Positions 29,273-40,861 of a stretch of DNA of 64,000 nt are shown piece by piece. The notes beneath the pieces were generated by a model that saw nothing but the letters and a program-made list of their open reading frames with translations, was not told where the DNA came from and did not search any database. A program made the translations under genes and the position numbers. Position 1 is the first letter of the stretch, and every line of letters begins with the position of its first letter. The stretch lies in NCBI RefSeq assembly GCF_020379485.1, contig NC_063452.1, forward strand, positions 8,845,065 through 8,909,064. Direction: 5' to 3'. The DNA is from Brassica napus (lineage: Eukaryota; Streptophyta; Magnoliopsida; Brassicales; Brassicaceae).

Positions 29273-29569
29273 TGTTATAAATCAATTGGTGGATGTCCAT
29301 AACCGGCCCAGTCCATAACCGACCCAAACCCTAGAGAGAGACGGTCCAAACCCTAGAGAGAGAGGCGGCGGCCGCGGCATGGGGAGATAGGGAAAGTCGG
29401 CTAGAGACTTTCCATTCTTCTAGTTTTCCTATTTCATCTATGTTTATGATTTGTAATCTTTCCATTTATGTATTTCCATTTATCTCTCATGTAACCCTTA
29501 TATAAAGGAATCTCTTATTCATTAATAAAACACAATAATATTCAGACCTAAAACCTTCGTTTTACGACA
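29273..29569 (+). repeat. 3' LTR of Copia-1
   Basis: 297 bases, paired with 23334-23630. It follows the purine tract at about 29262-29272 and is followed by the taatt target duplication. Confidence 0.93.
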
Positions 29570-29574
29570 TAATT

Positions 29575-30710
29575 CTTATCCAGAGAATTTTTTAACAATG
29601 ATACATCACAACATACTTAAGATATATTTTTGGAGCCTTATGGTAATCCGTGATATTTATTATTTGTAAAACTAATATCGTTTTAATATTTTTTTTTTGT
29701 TAAATAAAAAGTGTCATTTTAGAATTTCAATGCAAATTATACTTGTTTTCATCTTAATATAAATTGAAAACTGCATCATTCTTGTAAATTTTTTTATTTA
29801 TCTCAAATACTATTGGTTAAATAAGTATACATAATTAAATTAAAAAATATGAGAGGGTATGTATCATTTTATACTATAAACTAAAAAAATTAAATAATTA
29901 ATAAAAACTAATAGCATTAATTAATATAGTTATACAAATGTATTTATATTTTGATATTTTAAAGATAGAAGTTAATTTTTTAAGAAAATAAATTTGATGA
30001 ATAAATTTTACAGAATTAAAAGTAATAGTAAAATATATTTCAACACATTTTATATAAAATTAATTTATTTTCAAATATCATAAAATTTAATAAGTAAAAA
30101 TATGTTTAATTAAAAAATATAATAAATTTGTCATGTTAGCAAGCGAGAAACCAAAAGCAACATGTCGGCATAATTTAAAAAGATTTATAAGTTGTCCCAC
30201 ATTATTCATTTTCTTATTCTTTACCCACAAACATACTTAATAACATACAAAAAAGTAATCAAAAGTTAATTGACTCATTTATAGAAGACCGAAAATGACT
30301 AAGAGATGTACTCATTCTAAAATTTGAAACAATCGGCTTTTAGTAAGTTTTAAAAAAATTTAGGTGAATTGAGAGTTTAATATGATTTTTTTTTTAAACC
30401 ACTATAGAATCTCACCAAGATAAGATTTTTATTTGTTTAATTAAAAAACTCAATCAAACACTATAAAGTGATTAGAATAATCATAAAATCCATAACTTAA
30501 AACAGTTTCAATAACTGTGGATTTTGGAATAATTGATTAAGTAACAAATTTAAAAACATTGTATTTTAAAATTAAAATAAAAAGGTTAATAACATTAAAT
30601 TTGTCATTTAATAATCTTAAACTCATAGGTGAGTTATAAATCTTTTCCATGATCTTATTTGTTTATGTTTTACCAATAGGAAAGTAGTTCTTCTATTTCA
30701 GTATCATTCG
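29575..30710. other. AT-rich spacer before the tRNA
   Basis: No gene or transposon end is seen. The sequence is strongly AT-rich with many short A and T runs. Confidence 0.5.
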
Positions 30711-30727
30711 GCTGGAGTAGCTCAGTT

Positions 30728-30759
<32 letters not shown>

Positions 30760-30784
30760 AGAGGTTCGACCCCTCTCTCTAGCG
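30711..30784 (+). tRNA. tRNA-Asn (GTT)
   Basis: The 74-base cloverleaf folds fully. The acceptor GCTGGAG pairs with CTCTAGC, followed by discriminator G. The D arm is GCTC...GAGC. The anticodon stem TGTGG/CCACA has loop CTGTTAA, with anticodon GTT at 30745-30747. The T arm is GAGGTTCGACCCCTC, with standard A and B box sequence (TAGCTCAGTTGG, GGTTCGACCCC). No intron and no encoded CCA, as expected for a nuclear gene. A T-run at 30785-30790 is the Pol III terminator. Confidence 0.97.
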
Positions 30785-30790
30785 TTTTTT
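30785..30790 (+). terminator. Pol III T-run terminator of tRNA-Asn
   Basis: Six T residues directly after the tRNA discriminator base. Confidence 0.85.
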
Positions 30791-31560
30791 ACTTATTTTT
30801 CCTCTATGGACTTTTGAGTTAAACTGATTCCATTGTTAAGAGTAGAAAAGGAGAAATCAAGGGCTACGACATGTATGAGAAAGAGGGGTCCAACATGCCT
30901 TTTAGTTTCCATTCCTTTGAGTAGCACTGTAGCAGCCTAGCAGGAATTGATATACTATAAATTAAAAATGTTGGATTAAAAAAAAATTTATAAAGTTATT
31001 AATTTAGTTTATGATATTAAAAATGTAAATAGTTTTTATGTTCATATTTTTATTTAAAATAAAATTATATTATATTTAATGATTTTATATATCTACTAAA
31101 TGTTATAGATTTTACCCTTTATTAAATTATTCAATGCTTTAATGTATTAGAGATATATACTTTAAAATATAAATTTATTTTACATATAATCCTAAAAATA
31201 AGATCCAAATACTTTAAATAAGGAAAAAAAGAAACTAATTTCATTTTAAGAAAATAGTAAAATATTTATAAATAGTATATACAATCATTAATTTGTTATT
31301 TAATAATGAGATTACATATTTGTATAAGGTTAAGTAAAATTATTATTTTATTATTTTATCAGATTCTATCATATTTTAAATTGGTCTAATTTGAAAACGA
31401 AATATTTTTCAATTTATTAAGCATTAAATGAGTTTCTATCGCATTAAAATTTTCATTAAATGAGTTTCCATCGCATTATAAATTTGTGTTTAGTTAAATT
31501 CCATTAATTTGACTATCTTAGAGTCAAACCATCCAACCCTAATACCATAAGTGTTATGGT
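30791..31560. other. AT-rich spacer between tRNA and Copia-2
   Basis: No gene. A partial direct repeat of gcattaaatgagtttctatcgcatta is present twice at about 31420-31480. Confidence 0.4.
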
Positions 31561-31869
31561 TGCTGTGAAACGAGAGAATAAAATCTATGTTTTTGTATTA
31601 TTCATAAACATAAGGAGTCCTTTATATATAGAGAATTACACCGTCATAGAATAATGAAAAGACTAAAGAAAGGAAATACAAATATGGAAAGAATACAGAT
31701 CATAATCTAATAAGGAAAAGACAATATGTCGATTCTCTCTCTCTTTCTCTCTCCTCACGGTCGACTCTCTCTCTCTCTAGTATTGGGCCGATTATGAACC
31801 GGGCCGATTATGAACCGGGCCGATTATGAACCGGGCCGGTTATGGACATCCACAATATGATTTATAACA
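31561..31869 (-). repeat. 3' LTR of Copia-2
   Basis: 309 bases. It is longer than its partner because gggccgattatgaacc is present three times (31785-31832) instead of once, and a 25-base stretch near 31645 is absent from the other LTR. Confidence 0.9.
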
Positions 31870-32135
31870 CCTCCCCTTGGATGCCATAACCATACATGGA
31901 TTGTAATACGCTTTAGATGTTGCCTCATTAAAACCTTACCAGGAAAACCCAGTGGGACAAAACCATGGTGAAGGAAAAAGAGTACAACACGTATTACTAC
32001 CCCTGTTCTGAACAACTCGCGGCTGGCCTCATGAACAGCCAAGATCTCCGAATGGTTTCAAGATGTGGCCGCGATCGTCTGCTTCATGGAACGCCATGAT
32101 ATGGCCGTTCCACCATGTGTGAAAACATAGCCTGT

Positions 32136-34467
32136 CTATGATCGAGCATTGTGTGGATCCGAAAGATAACCTGTATCAGTAAAATCAACTAAACCTTCTT
32201 TGTTTTGGTTAGTATAAAATAAACTCAAGTCTTTCGTTCCTTGCAGGTAACGAAGAACATGTTTAATCTCGTTCCAGTGCCTTTGGGTTGGACAAGAGCT
32301 TAATCTAGACAATAGATTCACGGCAAAACATATATCTGGTCGTGTGACTAGCCAGATACATCAAAGCTCCTAATGGCACTGAGATATGGCACTTCGGGAC
32401 TAAGGACATCTTTATCGTCCATCTTAGGATAGAATGGATCAGTGTCCAGGCCGAGGGACCTCACGACCATGGGGCTAGATAATGGGTGAGACTCAGCCAT
32501 ATTGAATCTCTTGAGTACCTTTTCTGTATATGCCATTTGATGCACAAGGATTCCATCTCTTATGTACTCAAGCTGTAATCCCAAACAAAACTTTGTTTTT
32601 CCTAGATCTTTCATCTCGAATTCTTTCTTAAGATATTCAACTGTTTGAGAGATTTCTCCAGAGGTTCCTAGGATATCCAGATCAACAACATACACTGCTA
32701 TGATCACAAAGCCCTGGCCGAATTTCTTTATGAAGATACAAGGGCTGATCGCATTATTCTTATATCCTTCTTTCACAAGATACTCACTTAGCCTATTGTA
32801 CCACATTCGGCCTGATTGTTTCAATCCATAAAGTGACTTGTTCAACTTTATACAATGTTTTTCTCGAGAACTTGCTTTTTTTTCAGTTTAATACCCTCTG
32901 GTACTTTCATATATATCTCATTATCCAGTGGCCCATATAAATATGCAGTTACAACATCCATTAACCGCAAGTCTAATTTTTCTCTTATAGCCAGACTTAT
33001 CAGAAATCTGAAAGTAGTAGCATCCACCACAGGGGAGTACGTCTCCTCATAATCTATTCCTGGTCTCTGTGAGAATCCTTGTGCAACAAGCCGTGCTTTA
33101 TATCTCACGACCTCACCATGTTCGTTTCTTTTCCTCACAAAGACCCACTTGTATCCAACTGGTTTGATATCATAAGGTGTCCGGATTATTGGACCAAAGA
33201 CATCTCTCTTCTTTAAAGAGTTTAACTCCACGTTTATAGCTTCTTTCCATTTGATCCAATCTGATCGTAGAGTGCACTCATAAATAGACGTGGGTTCATG
33301 ATCCTCATTATCATCCATGATTTCAAGTGCTACATTGCATGCAAATATATCATCAATGTAGACATTCTTTTTGTTCCATTTTATCCCAGACAAGACATAG
33401 TTTATTGAGATCTCATTATTATCAGGACCTTCAGTACCTTGAATCTTGGTGTCCCAAGAATCAGTATTAGATACATCAGGGCCGGCCGCATCTAAGCATT
33501 CATGATCGGCCGCAATCGCTATTAGGGTTTTGGGATCGGCCGCGGTTAAGTCCCAAGATTTAGGAACGGCTGCGGTCGTGTCTAGGGTTTCAACAACCTC
33601 GGTTTCATTCTCTGCACCTTTCTTAGTTTTCCGAGGGTTCTTATCTTTGGAACCTATTGGTCTACCACGTTTCAAACGTTGTCTAGACTCTGTAGAAACT
33701 TGATTGTATCCCTCTTGAACATCAATTCTTATTGTTGCATTAGCATCTGGTATATATGACTTAGTCACTCTTTTCGGTTTAGCAAAGGAATCTGACAATT
33801 GATTAGCTAGCTTTTGTAAATGTATAATCTTTTGGACTTCTAAATCACACTCTTGAGTCCGAGAATCTTGCCAAGATAAGGATGTTTGATTTCATGTAAT
33901 TTCTTTTACCAGTTTACTGCTATCTCCCCCTAATGTTGGATGTTCGAATTCATCAAAGTGACAATCCGCATACATGGCCTTAAATAAATCACCCGTAGTT
34001 GGCTCAAGGTATTTTATAATCGTGGGAGAATCATATCCAACATATATCCCCATCCTCCTTTGAGGTCCCATATTTGTTCTCTGTGGTGGAGCAATTGGTA
34101 CATAGACGGCACAGCTAAATGTCTAAAGATGAGATATGTCTGGCTCATGACCCGTAAACAATTGTGATGGAGAATATTTATGTTCACTAGACGGTCTGAT
34201 ACGAATCAGTTCGGCCGCGTGCAAGACTGCGTGTCCCCAAGCTGTGGCCGGAAGCTTAGACCTCATAAGCAATGGTCTAGCTATTAGCTGAATTCGTTTT
34301 ATGAATGATTCGGCCAAGCCGTTCTGTATATGTACATGTGCCACGGAGTGTTCCACACTTACCCCCATGGACACACAGTAATCATTAAACGCTTGGGACG
34401 TGAACTCACCAGCATTGGTCTCTATCATTCTGACCTTAGCATAGTAAAAGGCCAGTAGAGAGCGCAT
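32136..34467 (-). pseudogene. pol remnant of Copia-2 (integrase, reverse transcriptase, RNase H)
   Basis: Reading leftwards, 34467-34123 is the second half of the integrase core (the GLAESFIKRIQ Glu is kept, but the usual Asp of DNAGEF reads Thr in ETNAGEF). Then 33798-32848 is the linker and the start of reverse transcriptase (RVT_2: YKARLVAQGFSQRPGIDYEE). After a frameshift near 32870, 32845-32348 is the rest (SLYGLKQSGRMWYNRL). Finally 32321-32136 is an RNase H piece. The catalytic YVDD box reads YVVD; the lost Asp codon is at 32684-32686. The protease region is not recognisable. Confidence 0.9.
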
Positions 34468-34821
34468 GTATAGACTCTAGGACTATCTTATAGCCTTGGC
34501 CGATCTATATGATCTGAAGGAACTCTTTGTTTCCTTCGCCCTTAGTCTCAATATGAAAGCCATTAATTCGAATGTCTTTAAAGCTCAATAGGCTTCTCTT
34601 GAGCTGGGTGAATACAATGCATCAGATATCTCTAGATGGGTACCCTTAGGCAACATGATGTTAGCCTGGCCGTAGCCCTCTATGAGACTGGCTATACCCG
34701 GAATGATACTTTAGAGACTTCATATAAAAAAATTTCATTGATTAATAAAATAAGTTCAAAGCAATCAAAACATAGAAAACATAAAGCAAAGAACACGAAA
34801 ATATAGATGTCGAATTCAACT

Positions 34822-35829
34822 TCATTCTTTTAAACAATCTGAAGTTTCATAATCCATAAGATCGTCTCGTTCATGATTGAAATCATCTTCACCATCTTGA
34901 TAAGTCATATGAGCTTCAGGATTCTTCCCTTTCAAACTCTCTTGGTAGTGGTCAACGAGATGTTTGGGAGTCCTACCTGTCTTAGCCCAATGATTATCCA
35001 TACCACATCTATGACACATGGATTTGGTCGAGTTTTGTGGCTTGAAAGATGTACCACGGCCTCGACCATGTCCACGGCCTCCATAGGAGCCACGGCCATA
35101 TGAGTTGCCTTGGCCTCGACCAAACGAGTTTCGGTCTCGACCACCACGTCCATGCCATTTTCCACGACCATGGCCGTCTTGGCTATCACTCTGGACATGG
35201 TTCGACTCTTTCTTATCCTCTACGGCCGCATGTGCCTCAGGTAATGGGTTTGTTCCAGGAGGTCTCAATTCACTGTTTCTCATCAACAGTTCATTGTTCT
35301 GCTCAGCGAGCAAGAGACAAGAGATCAGATTAGCATACGTTGTGAAGCCCTTCTCTCGGTACTGTTGTTGTAACAACACATTGCTTGTGTGGAAGGTGGA
35401 AAAGGTTTTCTCAAGCATATCCTTATTCGTTATATCCTCACCACACAGTTTCAATTTTGAAATTATTTTAAACAGGGCCGAGTTATACTCGTCCACGGAC
35501 TTGAAGTCCTGGATTCTGAGATTCCTCCAATCATACATAGCCTTTGGTAATAACACCGTTCTCTGGTGATCATATCTCGTTTTCAACTCTGTCCAAAGGT
35601 CTAGAGGATTCTCAATAGTCAAATACTGATCTTTGAGACTCTCAATAAGAAGATGGTGTATAATTAATATAGCTCCATATCTATCTTTCTCACTTGCATT
35701 ATTGCCCTCGGTGATACATTCATAGAGTCCCTTGGATTTTAGGATGATCTTAGCATCAAGTGCCCATTGCAAGTAATTATCTCCAGAGAGATTTAGGGAA
35801 GCAAAATCCAAGTTGTTGATTTTCGACAT
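34822..35829 (-). CDS. gag of Copia-2, open but with altered zinc knuckle
   Basis: 335 residues from MSKINNLDFASLNL. The N-terminal half is the UBN2/Retrotran_gag-type domain (YLQWALDAKIILKSKGL, LWTELKTRYDHQ). Residues about 210-265 are Gly/Arg/His-rich. The CCHC knuckle follows as C272-x2-C275-x4-H280-x4, with Gly at 285 where the last Cys should be. RTPKHLVDHYQ follows and the tail is acidic. The frame is complete, but with pol broken and a zinc ligand missing it is unlikely to package RNA normally. Confidence 0.85.
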   Translation of the reverse strand: MSKINNLDFASLNLSGDNYLQWALDAKIILKSKGLYECITEGNNASEKDRYGAILIIHHLLIESLKDQYLTIENPLDLWTELKTRYDHQRTVLLPKAMYDWRNLRIQDFKSVDEYNSALFKIISKLKLCGEDITNKDMLEKTFSTFHTSNVLLQQQYREKGFTTYANLISCLLLAEQNNELLMRNSELRPPGTNPLPEAHAAVEDKKESNHVQSDSQDGHGRGKWHGRGGRDRNSFGRGQGNSYGRGSYGGRGHGRGRGTSFKPQNSTKSMCHRCGMDNHWAKTGRTPKHLVDHYQESLKGKNPEAHMTYQDGEDDFNHERDDLMDYETSDCLKE

Positions 35830-36979
35830 CTGAAATCATATATTTCATAATTTAGATTTAAAAGTGTTCAAGCGAATGCAATCAATATGCTCAAGCAATC
35901 TGGATTCTAGGTATGATGCAAATAGGTCATTCGTACATGATGCATACATGTTCAATCTTAGCATTCAGATTCTATATGCAATCAGTTCGTACTATTATGC
36001 ATGCATGATGCAAACAAGCCGCACGGCTACAATCTTAGCAAACGGTTTCAATGCAATCAATACAATAATTATTCGTTTTCAATCTTAGCAAACAGTTTTC
36101 TAAGAGTTCAATGTGTAATTGCAATCAAACAGTCGAGCAATGCAACAATTAGGGTTCATTCGAGAATGTATGAAAACTATCAATACTAGCCGGATCATTA
36201 TCAAGACGAGAATGCATAAATCATTTAACCTAGCAAGCGATTTCTATTTCAATTCAAGCATTCGGTTTTAATCAATCAAACAAGATAGTATTTGATTTTA
36301 ATTTCAAGACATTAGAGTTTCGATAAAACAATCAATACGACTTCAATTTGAAAATCATTCAATCGGTTTTATAAATTCAAACAACCAAATTCAAGAATGA
36401 GATTATCAATCCTAGCAATTGATTTCTATGTGATCAAATTCAATACGGTTTTAATTAATCAAGGCTAGCATACTATATCCAAACATACAATCATTCAAAC
36501 AATCAATTTCGATTCAAAGCATTAGATTAGGGTTTCGATTTTAATTCATTCATTCAATCAATTTGATTTCAAATTAGGGTTTATAAAATCGAATGTGTTT
36601 TAGTATTAGGGTTTTAAATAAAATTGATTTCATGCATTCATGCAATAAGCATGTATGTGGCTAGGATCATGGATATTAGGGTTTCGATTTTGATCTTAGA
36701 TCATTGAGGTTTTGAGATTCAAAACCATTAAGGTTTCAATTTTAATTGTCAAACAATCAATCTCGATTAGGGTTTGGGGTATCGAACTTATGATTATGAG
36801 CTTCGATTTACTCATTGGGGTTTTGATCTATTACCATATGCTTTTGATTTCAACATTAGATCATACTATTAGGGTTTGTAGTTTTTATGGTTTTGATTCT
36901 TATCAAACAATCAAATTCGATTATAAGTTCTCTTTAAGGGTTCGAATTACCTTAACCTCAAGTAGGGTTGAATGGACCA

Positions 36980-37160
36980 CCAAAGAGATGAACCGCGAGC
37001 TGGAACTGATCGGAACGCGAGCTGATGTTGTCGCGAGCTGTCTGATTGCTGAGATCGGGAACGCGAGCTGTCCAACGTGATGATCGGGTCGCGAGCTGTC
37101 TGAGATCGTCTTGTTTGCGAGCTGAGGTTGAACAAGCCGAGATCGTCTGAGCTAGGATCA
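36980..37160 (-). repeat. GC-rich AGCTCGCG repeats in the Copia-2 leader
   Basis: Seven or so copies of gcgagctg, several with gaac(g) around them, lie between the primer site and gag. The matching array in Copia-1 (cgttccagctcgcg, about 23970-24130) is in the same place on the opposite strand, so it is a family feature. Confidence 0.7.
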
Positions 37161-37348
37161 GGAACGCCTTGAGCTGAAGCTGATCGGGAACAGATTGCAA
37201 ACAAGGATCGGGATGTAAGGTTTCGCGATCGGGATTAGGATGGTTCGCCGGTAAGGATGTTCGCCGGTATGGATGTTCGCCGATTAGGGTTAGGGTTTTA
37301 GGCGGTTTGTTTTAGCTTAGGGATTTCGATTCTATCGTGCTGATAACG

Positions 37349-37596
37349 TGTTGTGAAACTAGAGAATAGAATCTATGTTTTTGTATTATTCATAAACATA
37401 AAGAGCCCTTTATATATAGGGAATTACACAGATTAAAGAAAGGAAATACAAATATGGAAAGAGTACAAATCATAATCTAATAAGGAAAAGGTAAGATGCT
37501 GATTCTCTCTCTCTCTCCTCACGGTCGACTCTCTCTCTCTCTAGCATTGGGCCGATTATGAACCGGGCCGGTTATGGACATCCACGATTTATAACA
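37349..37596 (-). repeat. 5' LTR of Copia-2
   Basis: 248 bases, ending ...CACAACA next to the primer-binding sequence. It has one copy of the 16-base unit that is tripled in the other LTR. Confidence 0.9.
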
Positions 37597-37601
37597 AATG
37601 T

Positions 37602-38789
37602 CTCTTTTTTTTTTTGAAAAGAGCTTTGTGTTAAGGTCTCTTTCATCGTTCATTTTCCTAATAAGCTCCTCTTATATCTACTTGAAATGGCAAAACAAAA
37701 GAAAAAACATAGACACACACACAAGAAGGGATAAAGAACCTCCAAATATAAAAACATGCCCACATGGTGTTGGGTATGTCACTTAGACCCACACCTTCTC
37801 CTCTCACCTTCTTTGTTCCCAACCTTTACGTTAATCAATTTATGTCCCAATCTTCCTAAGATACCGAATCTGCCTTAGTCATAGTCAAGTGTCTAAACAC
37901 TGGACCAGATTTATCCACCACTACTAACTCTAAATCCGTTTAAATGTCACATTCATTAAGATAATGACATGGTATAGTTTGACTCTCATCTTATATTTTT
38001 GCTCCTTCAGTTAAAACGTCTAAACATGTTTTGCTACAAGCCTAGAAGAATGAGTTAGTCTAGTGTGTAAAATTATTTGGTTATAGAAAATGTAGAGATT
38101 TTAGAAGTCACATGTATGTTCGATTCACATTAGAAAAGATCTACTCTCCAAAAGAAAATTAAATTACATGGTTTATGCCTCATTCTAGAACTTACGGGTC
38201 CATGGTATATAACTTTCTTAATATCAATATATATATATATATGGACCTATATACATGTATAAGTTTGCGATTTTATTGTGTCAGATCTATATAAAAAGTT
38301 ATCTGTCATTGCTCAATGTTTCTGACTTTATGTAGTGTGTGTATGCATTAAAAATTGTTGTACCGTTCTGAGTTTGTAAGGGAGTATTATGTCTAGAGGT
38401 AAGTTGAGGTAACCAATAATAAGTAAATGAAATTAATATACAAAGGAAGGTAGGAAACATAAGAAGTAGGGGACTGTGTGTGTGGGTCAATGATGCTTTC
38501 TATTTAAAGCTAAGAAGAATGATTTCAATGTATTAGTTTTTTTTCTCAATGTATTAGTTTCTCCCACTTCTTTCATCTTTTCTTATCAACCTACCCAAAA
38601 AAGTTGCATAAACCTTAATCTGATACTTCTTCATACACTTATAGAAAATTCTCTTTTGCTTTAACCAACACACAACAAGAAAAAAAAATCAGAGCCTTTT
38701 TCCCCATTCTACATTCTGTTTGTACTTTTTGTCTCACTTTTAAAATTATACACATTAATACAAGTTGAGAGATTTCTGCAGAGAACAAC
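37602..38789 (+). promoter_or_regulatory. Upstream region and 5' UTR of HBI1
   Basis: About 1.2 kb with no gene lies between Copia-2 and the HBI1 start codon. TATTTAAA at 38501-38508 is a plausible TATA box, giving a 5' UTR of roughly 250 bases. The region is pyrimidine-rich (ttctcccacttctttcatctt). Copia-2 inserted about 1.2 kb upstream of the ATG and may have displaced distal control elements. Confidence 0.4.
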
Positions 38790-40204
38790 ATGTTGGAAGG
38801 TCTTGTCTCTCCAGAAAACTTGTCCTTAAGCTACGCGGACATGTCTGTACCTGAAAGGCTTAAGTGGCTGCAACAGCATCAACAACAAGAAGTTTTGTCT
38901 CTGAGCAGTAATGATTCACCCGACCTTCTTCAGATACTACAATTCCATGGAAGCAACAATGATGAGTTGTTGCAGAGTACCTTCAGTCATTTTCAAATGG
39001 TTGGATCTGGTTTTGGAACAAACTATAACATGGGTTTTGGTCATTCACATGAAGCTATGGATGGCTGCATTTCAAGAACAAGTAGTTGCCAGATACATCC
39101 ACCGGATACAATGGGGGTTATGTTGAAGAACAGTGAAGAAAACAGAGCTATTTCCTTGAAAAACAAGAGAAAATCAGAGGTTTGTTTGATCATAGTTTTG
39201 TCTGAAAGTATGTTTTCATGGGTTTTTATTTTTCTAATATAATTATGTCTCAGGTCAAGACAAGGGAAGAGGAAAAGACAGAGAAGAAGATCAAAGTAGA
39301 GGCTGAGACAGAGTCAAACATAAGTAACAAGGAAGCATCTTCAGACACTTCAAAGGAGACATCAAAGGGAGCTTCACAGATCCAGAAATTGGATTATATC
39401 CACGTGAGAGCTCGTCGAGGGGAAGCCACAGACAGACACAGTTTAGCAGAAAGGGTAATAAAAGTGTTTCAAAAAAGTTTCTTGTGCTCCAAGGTAGAGA
39501 CAATTCTAGGGTTTAAAATAGATTTGCTTTTGCAGGCAAGAAGAGAAAAGATAAGCAAGAAGATGAAATATCTGCAAGATCTTGTCCCTGGATGCAACAC
39601 AGTCACTGGAAAAGCTGGTGTGCTTGATGAGATCATCAATTATGTTCAGTCTCTACAGAGACAAGTTGAGGTAAGTAGCGAAACCAAGATTATTTGTTTC
39701 ATCATTAACCAAAGTTACAAGTCTATATTTTAAAGTGACAAACTCTTGTAGTTCTTGTCGATGAAACTTGCTGTCATAAACCCAGAACTCGAGCTTGGTG
39801 TGGAAGATTTATCTGTAAAGCAGGTGAAATTACTCTCTCTAAGACCCTCAAGATCTTGTTCAAGAACTTATCATAATAACTTTTTTTCCATTTCACTATG
39901 AAATTTCAGTTTCAGGCGGCTTACTTTACAAATTTTCCAGTGGTAATTGCTTCAAAACCATCAGTAATGGTTGATGTACCATTGTTTCTACTAGACCAGC
40001 AAGGATCTCCAAATCTATCAGTGTCAAACCCAAACCAAACATCTATTGACGCTGTAAGAATTTATCAGTCTGAAAACTTCTCTGTTTATTCTAAGTTCTT
40101 GTTACTTGTCGGGGAAGTAACTTGTCTCTTATATCTCTTTGCTTCAGCCATCTGAAAGCTGGGAAACTCAGTCACAGAGTCTCTTTGCTTCAGTACTAAG
40201 ATAA
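38790..40204 (+). CDS. HBI1: bHLH transcription factor HBI1 (AT2G18300-like)
   Basis: Six exons, 38790-39179, 39254-39454, 39536-39670, 39752-39823, 39910-40053 and 40148-40204, join in frame at GT-AG sites for 332 residues. The basic region reads [20 protein letters not shown], with the His192-Glu196-Arg200 triad expected of G-box/E-box binding bHLH proteins. The helix-loop-helix runs to about residue 245 ([33 protein letters not shown]). A Lys/Glu-rich linker (131-175) precedes it. In Arabidopsis HBI1 promotes cell elongation downstream of brassinosteroid, gibberellin and light, is held back by IBH1, and trades growth against immunity. It is nuclear. No damage is seen. Confidence 0.96.
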
Positions 40205-40861
40205 GATCTATTGAAGCAACGAACTTGACATCACCAAAATCAGAACAATATATTTCCACTAGGCACTATATATGCTGATCAAAGTGACAATTTCGCGAAG
40301 AACACAAATTCAGCTTCTGCATTGTCCTTTGATCCCTTTTTCTGTTATTTAAACCAAAGAAAATGAGATATCAAATTTAATGGTCTTGTAACCACTACTC
40401 TTTGTATAAATTTTGTTTTAATTTGTAAAATAATATATAGAGAGAAAGAGAGTAAATAAATACTAAGTTTTAAAAGTTTTTATAGGGGGTGATATGTGTC
40501 TATGTCTGAAAGAAAAAAACAAGTCTACAATTCCTTGTTGGATTTATTAATAGCTATAATGATTTGATTTTTAAATAAAAAAATGTTAGTTGGTATTAAA
40601 TACTTTGGAATTTTGATTTACAGTTTTATGTTATAAAAATAATTATATGTGTTTTTAGTTTTATTCATTTTTTCATATATGACCCGGACTCGTAGTTGAA
40701 CAGGTAAACTGGTGAGTCGTATATTATCCTTTTTAAATTTAATAAAAATCCTTAGTTAAAAACTTGATAAACCCTAATAAAAATCTAAAAATCCGCCATT
40801 AATATATGACTCGACGCTGATTGACCCATTAAAAGACCCAAAAAATCTGACAGATATAAAA
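40205..40861. other. HBI1 3' flank
   Basis: The 3' UTR probably ends near the A/T-rich stretch at about 40430. The remainder is AT-rich spacer without a gene, up to the left end of the MULE-like element. Confidence 0.45.

Larger units (their letters stand above)
23334..29569 (+). mobile_element. Copia-1, Ty1/copia LTR retrotransposon, 6.2 kb, decayed
   Basis: Two 297-base LTRs (23334-23630 and 29273-29569) start TGTTATAAAT and end ACA. The element is flanked by an exact 5-bp duplication, taatt (23329-23333, 29570-29574). A primer-binding-type sequence, cgttatcagcacgat, follows the 5' LTR. A purine tract, caagggggagtg, precedes the 3' LTR. The LTRs differ at about 16 positions by eye, mostly transitions. 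The gag start is recognisable at 25692; gag then loses a large internal part, and the pol region (about 27000-28600) survives only as scattered short similarities to Copia-2. Fully non-autonomous. Confidence 0.95.
31561..37596 (-). mobile_element. Copia-2, Ty1/copia LTR retrotransposon on the minus strand, 6.0 kb, non-functional
   Basis: The LTRs are 37349-37596 (5') and 31561-31869 (3') and belong to the same family as Copia-1, sharing TGTTATAAATC, the 'ggttatggacatccac' stretch and the cgttatcagcacgat primer site beside the 5' LTR (37331-37348). The polypurine tract is the complement of cctccccttgg at 31870. Flanking bases atggt and aatgt agree only in part, so the target duplication is not secure. 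gag is open; integrase and reverse transcriptase are broken. Confidence 0.93.
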
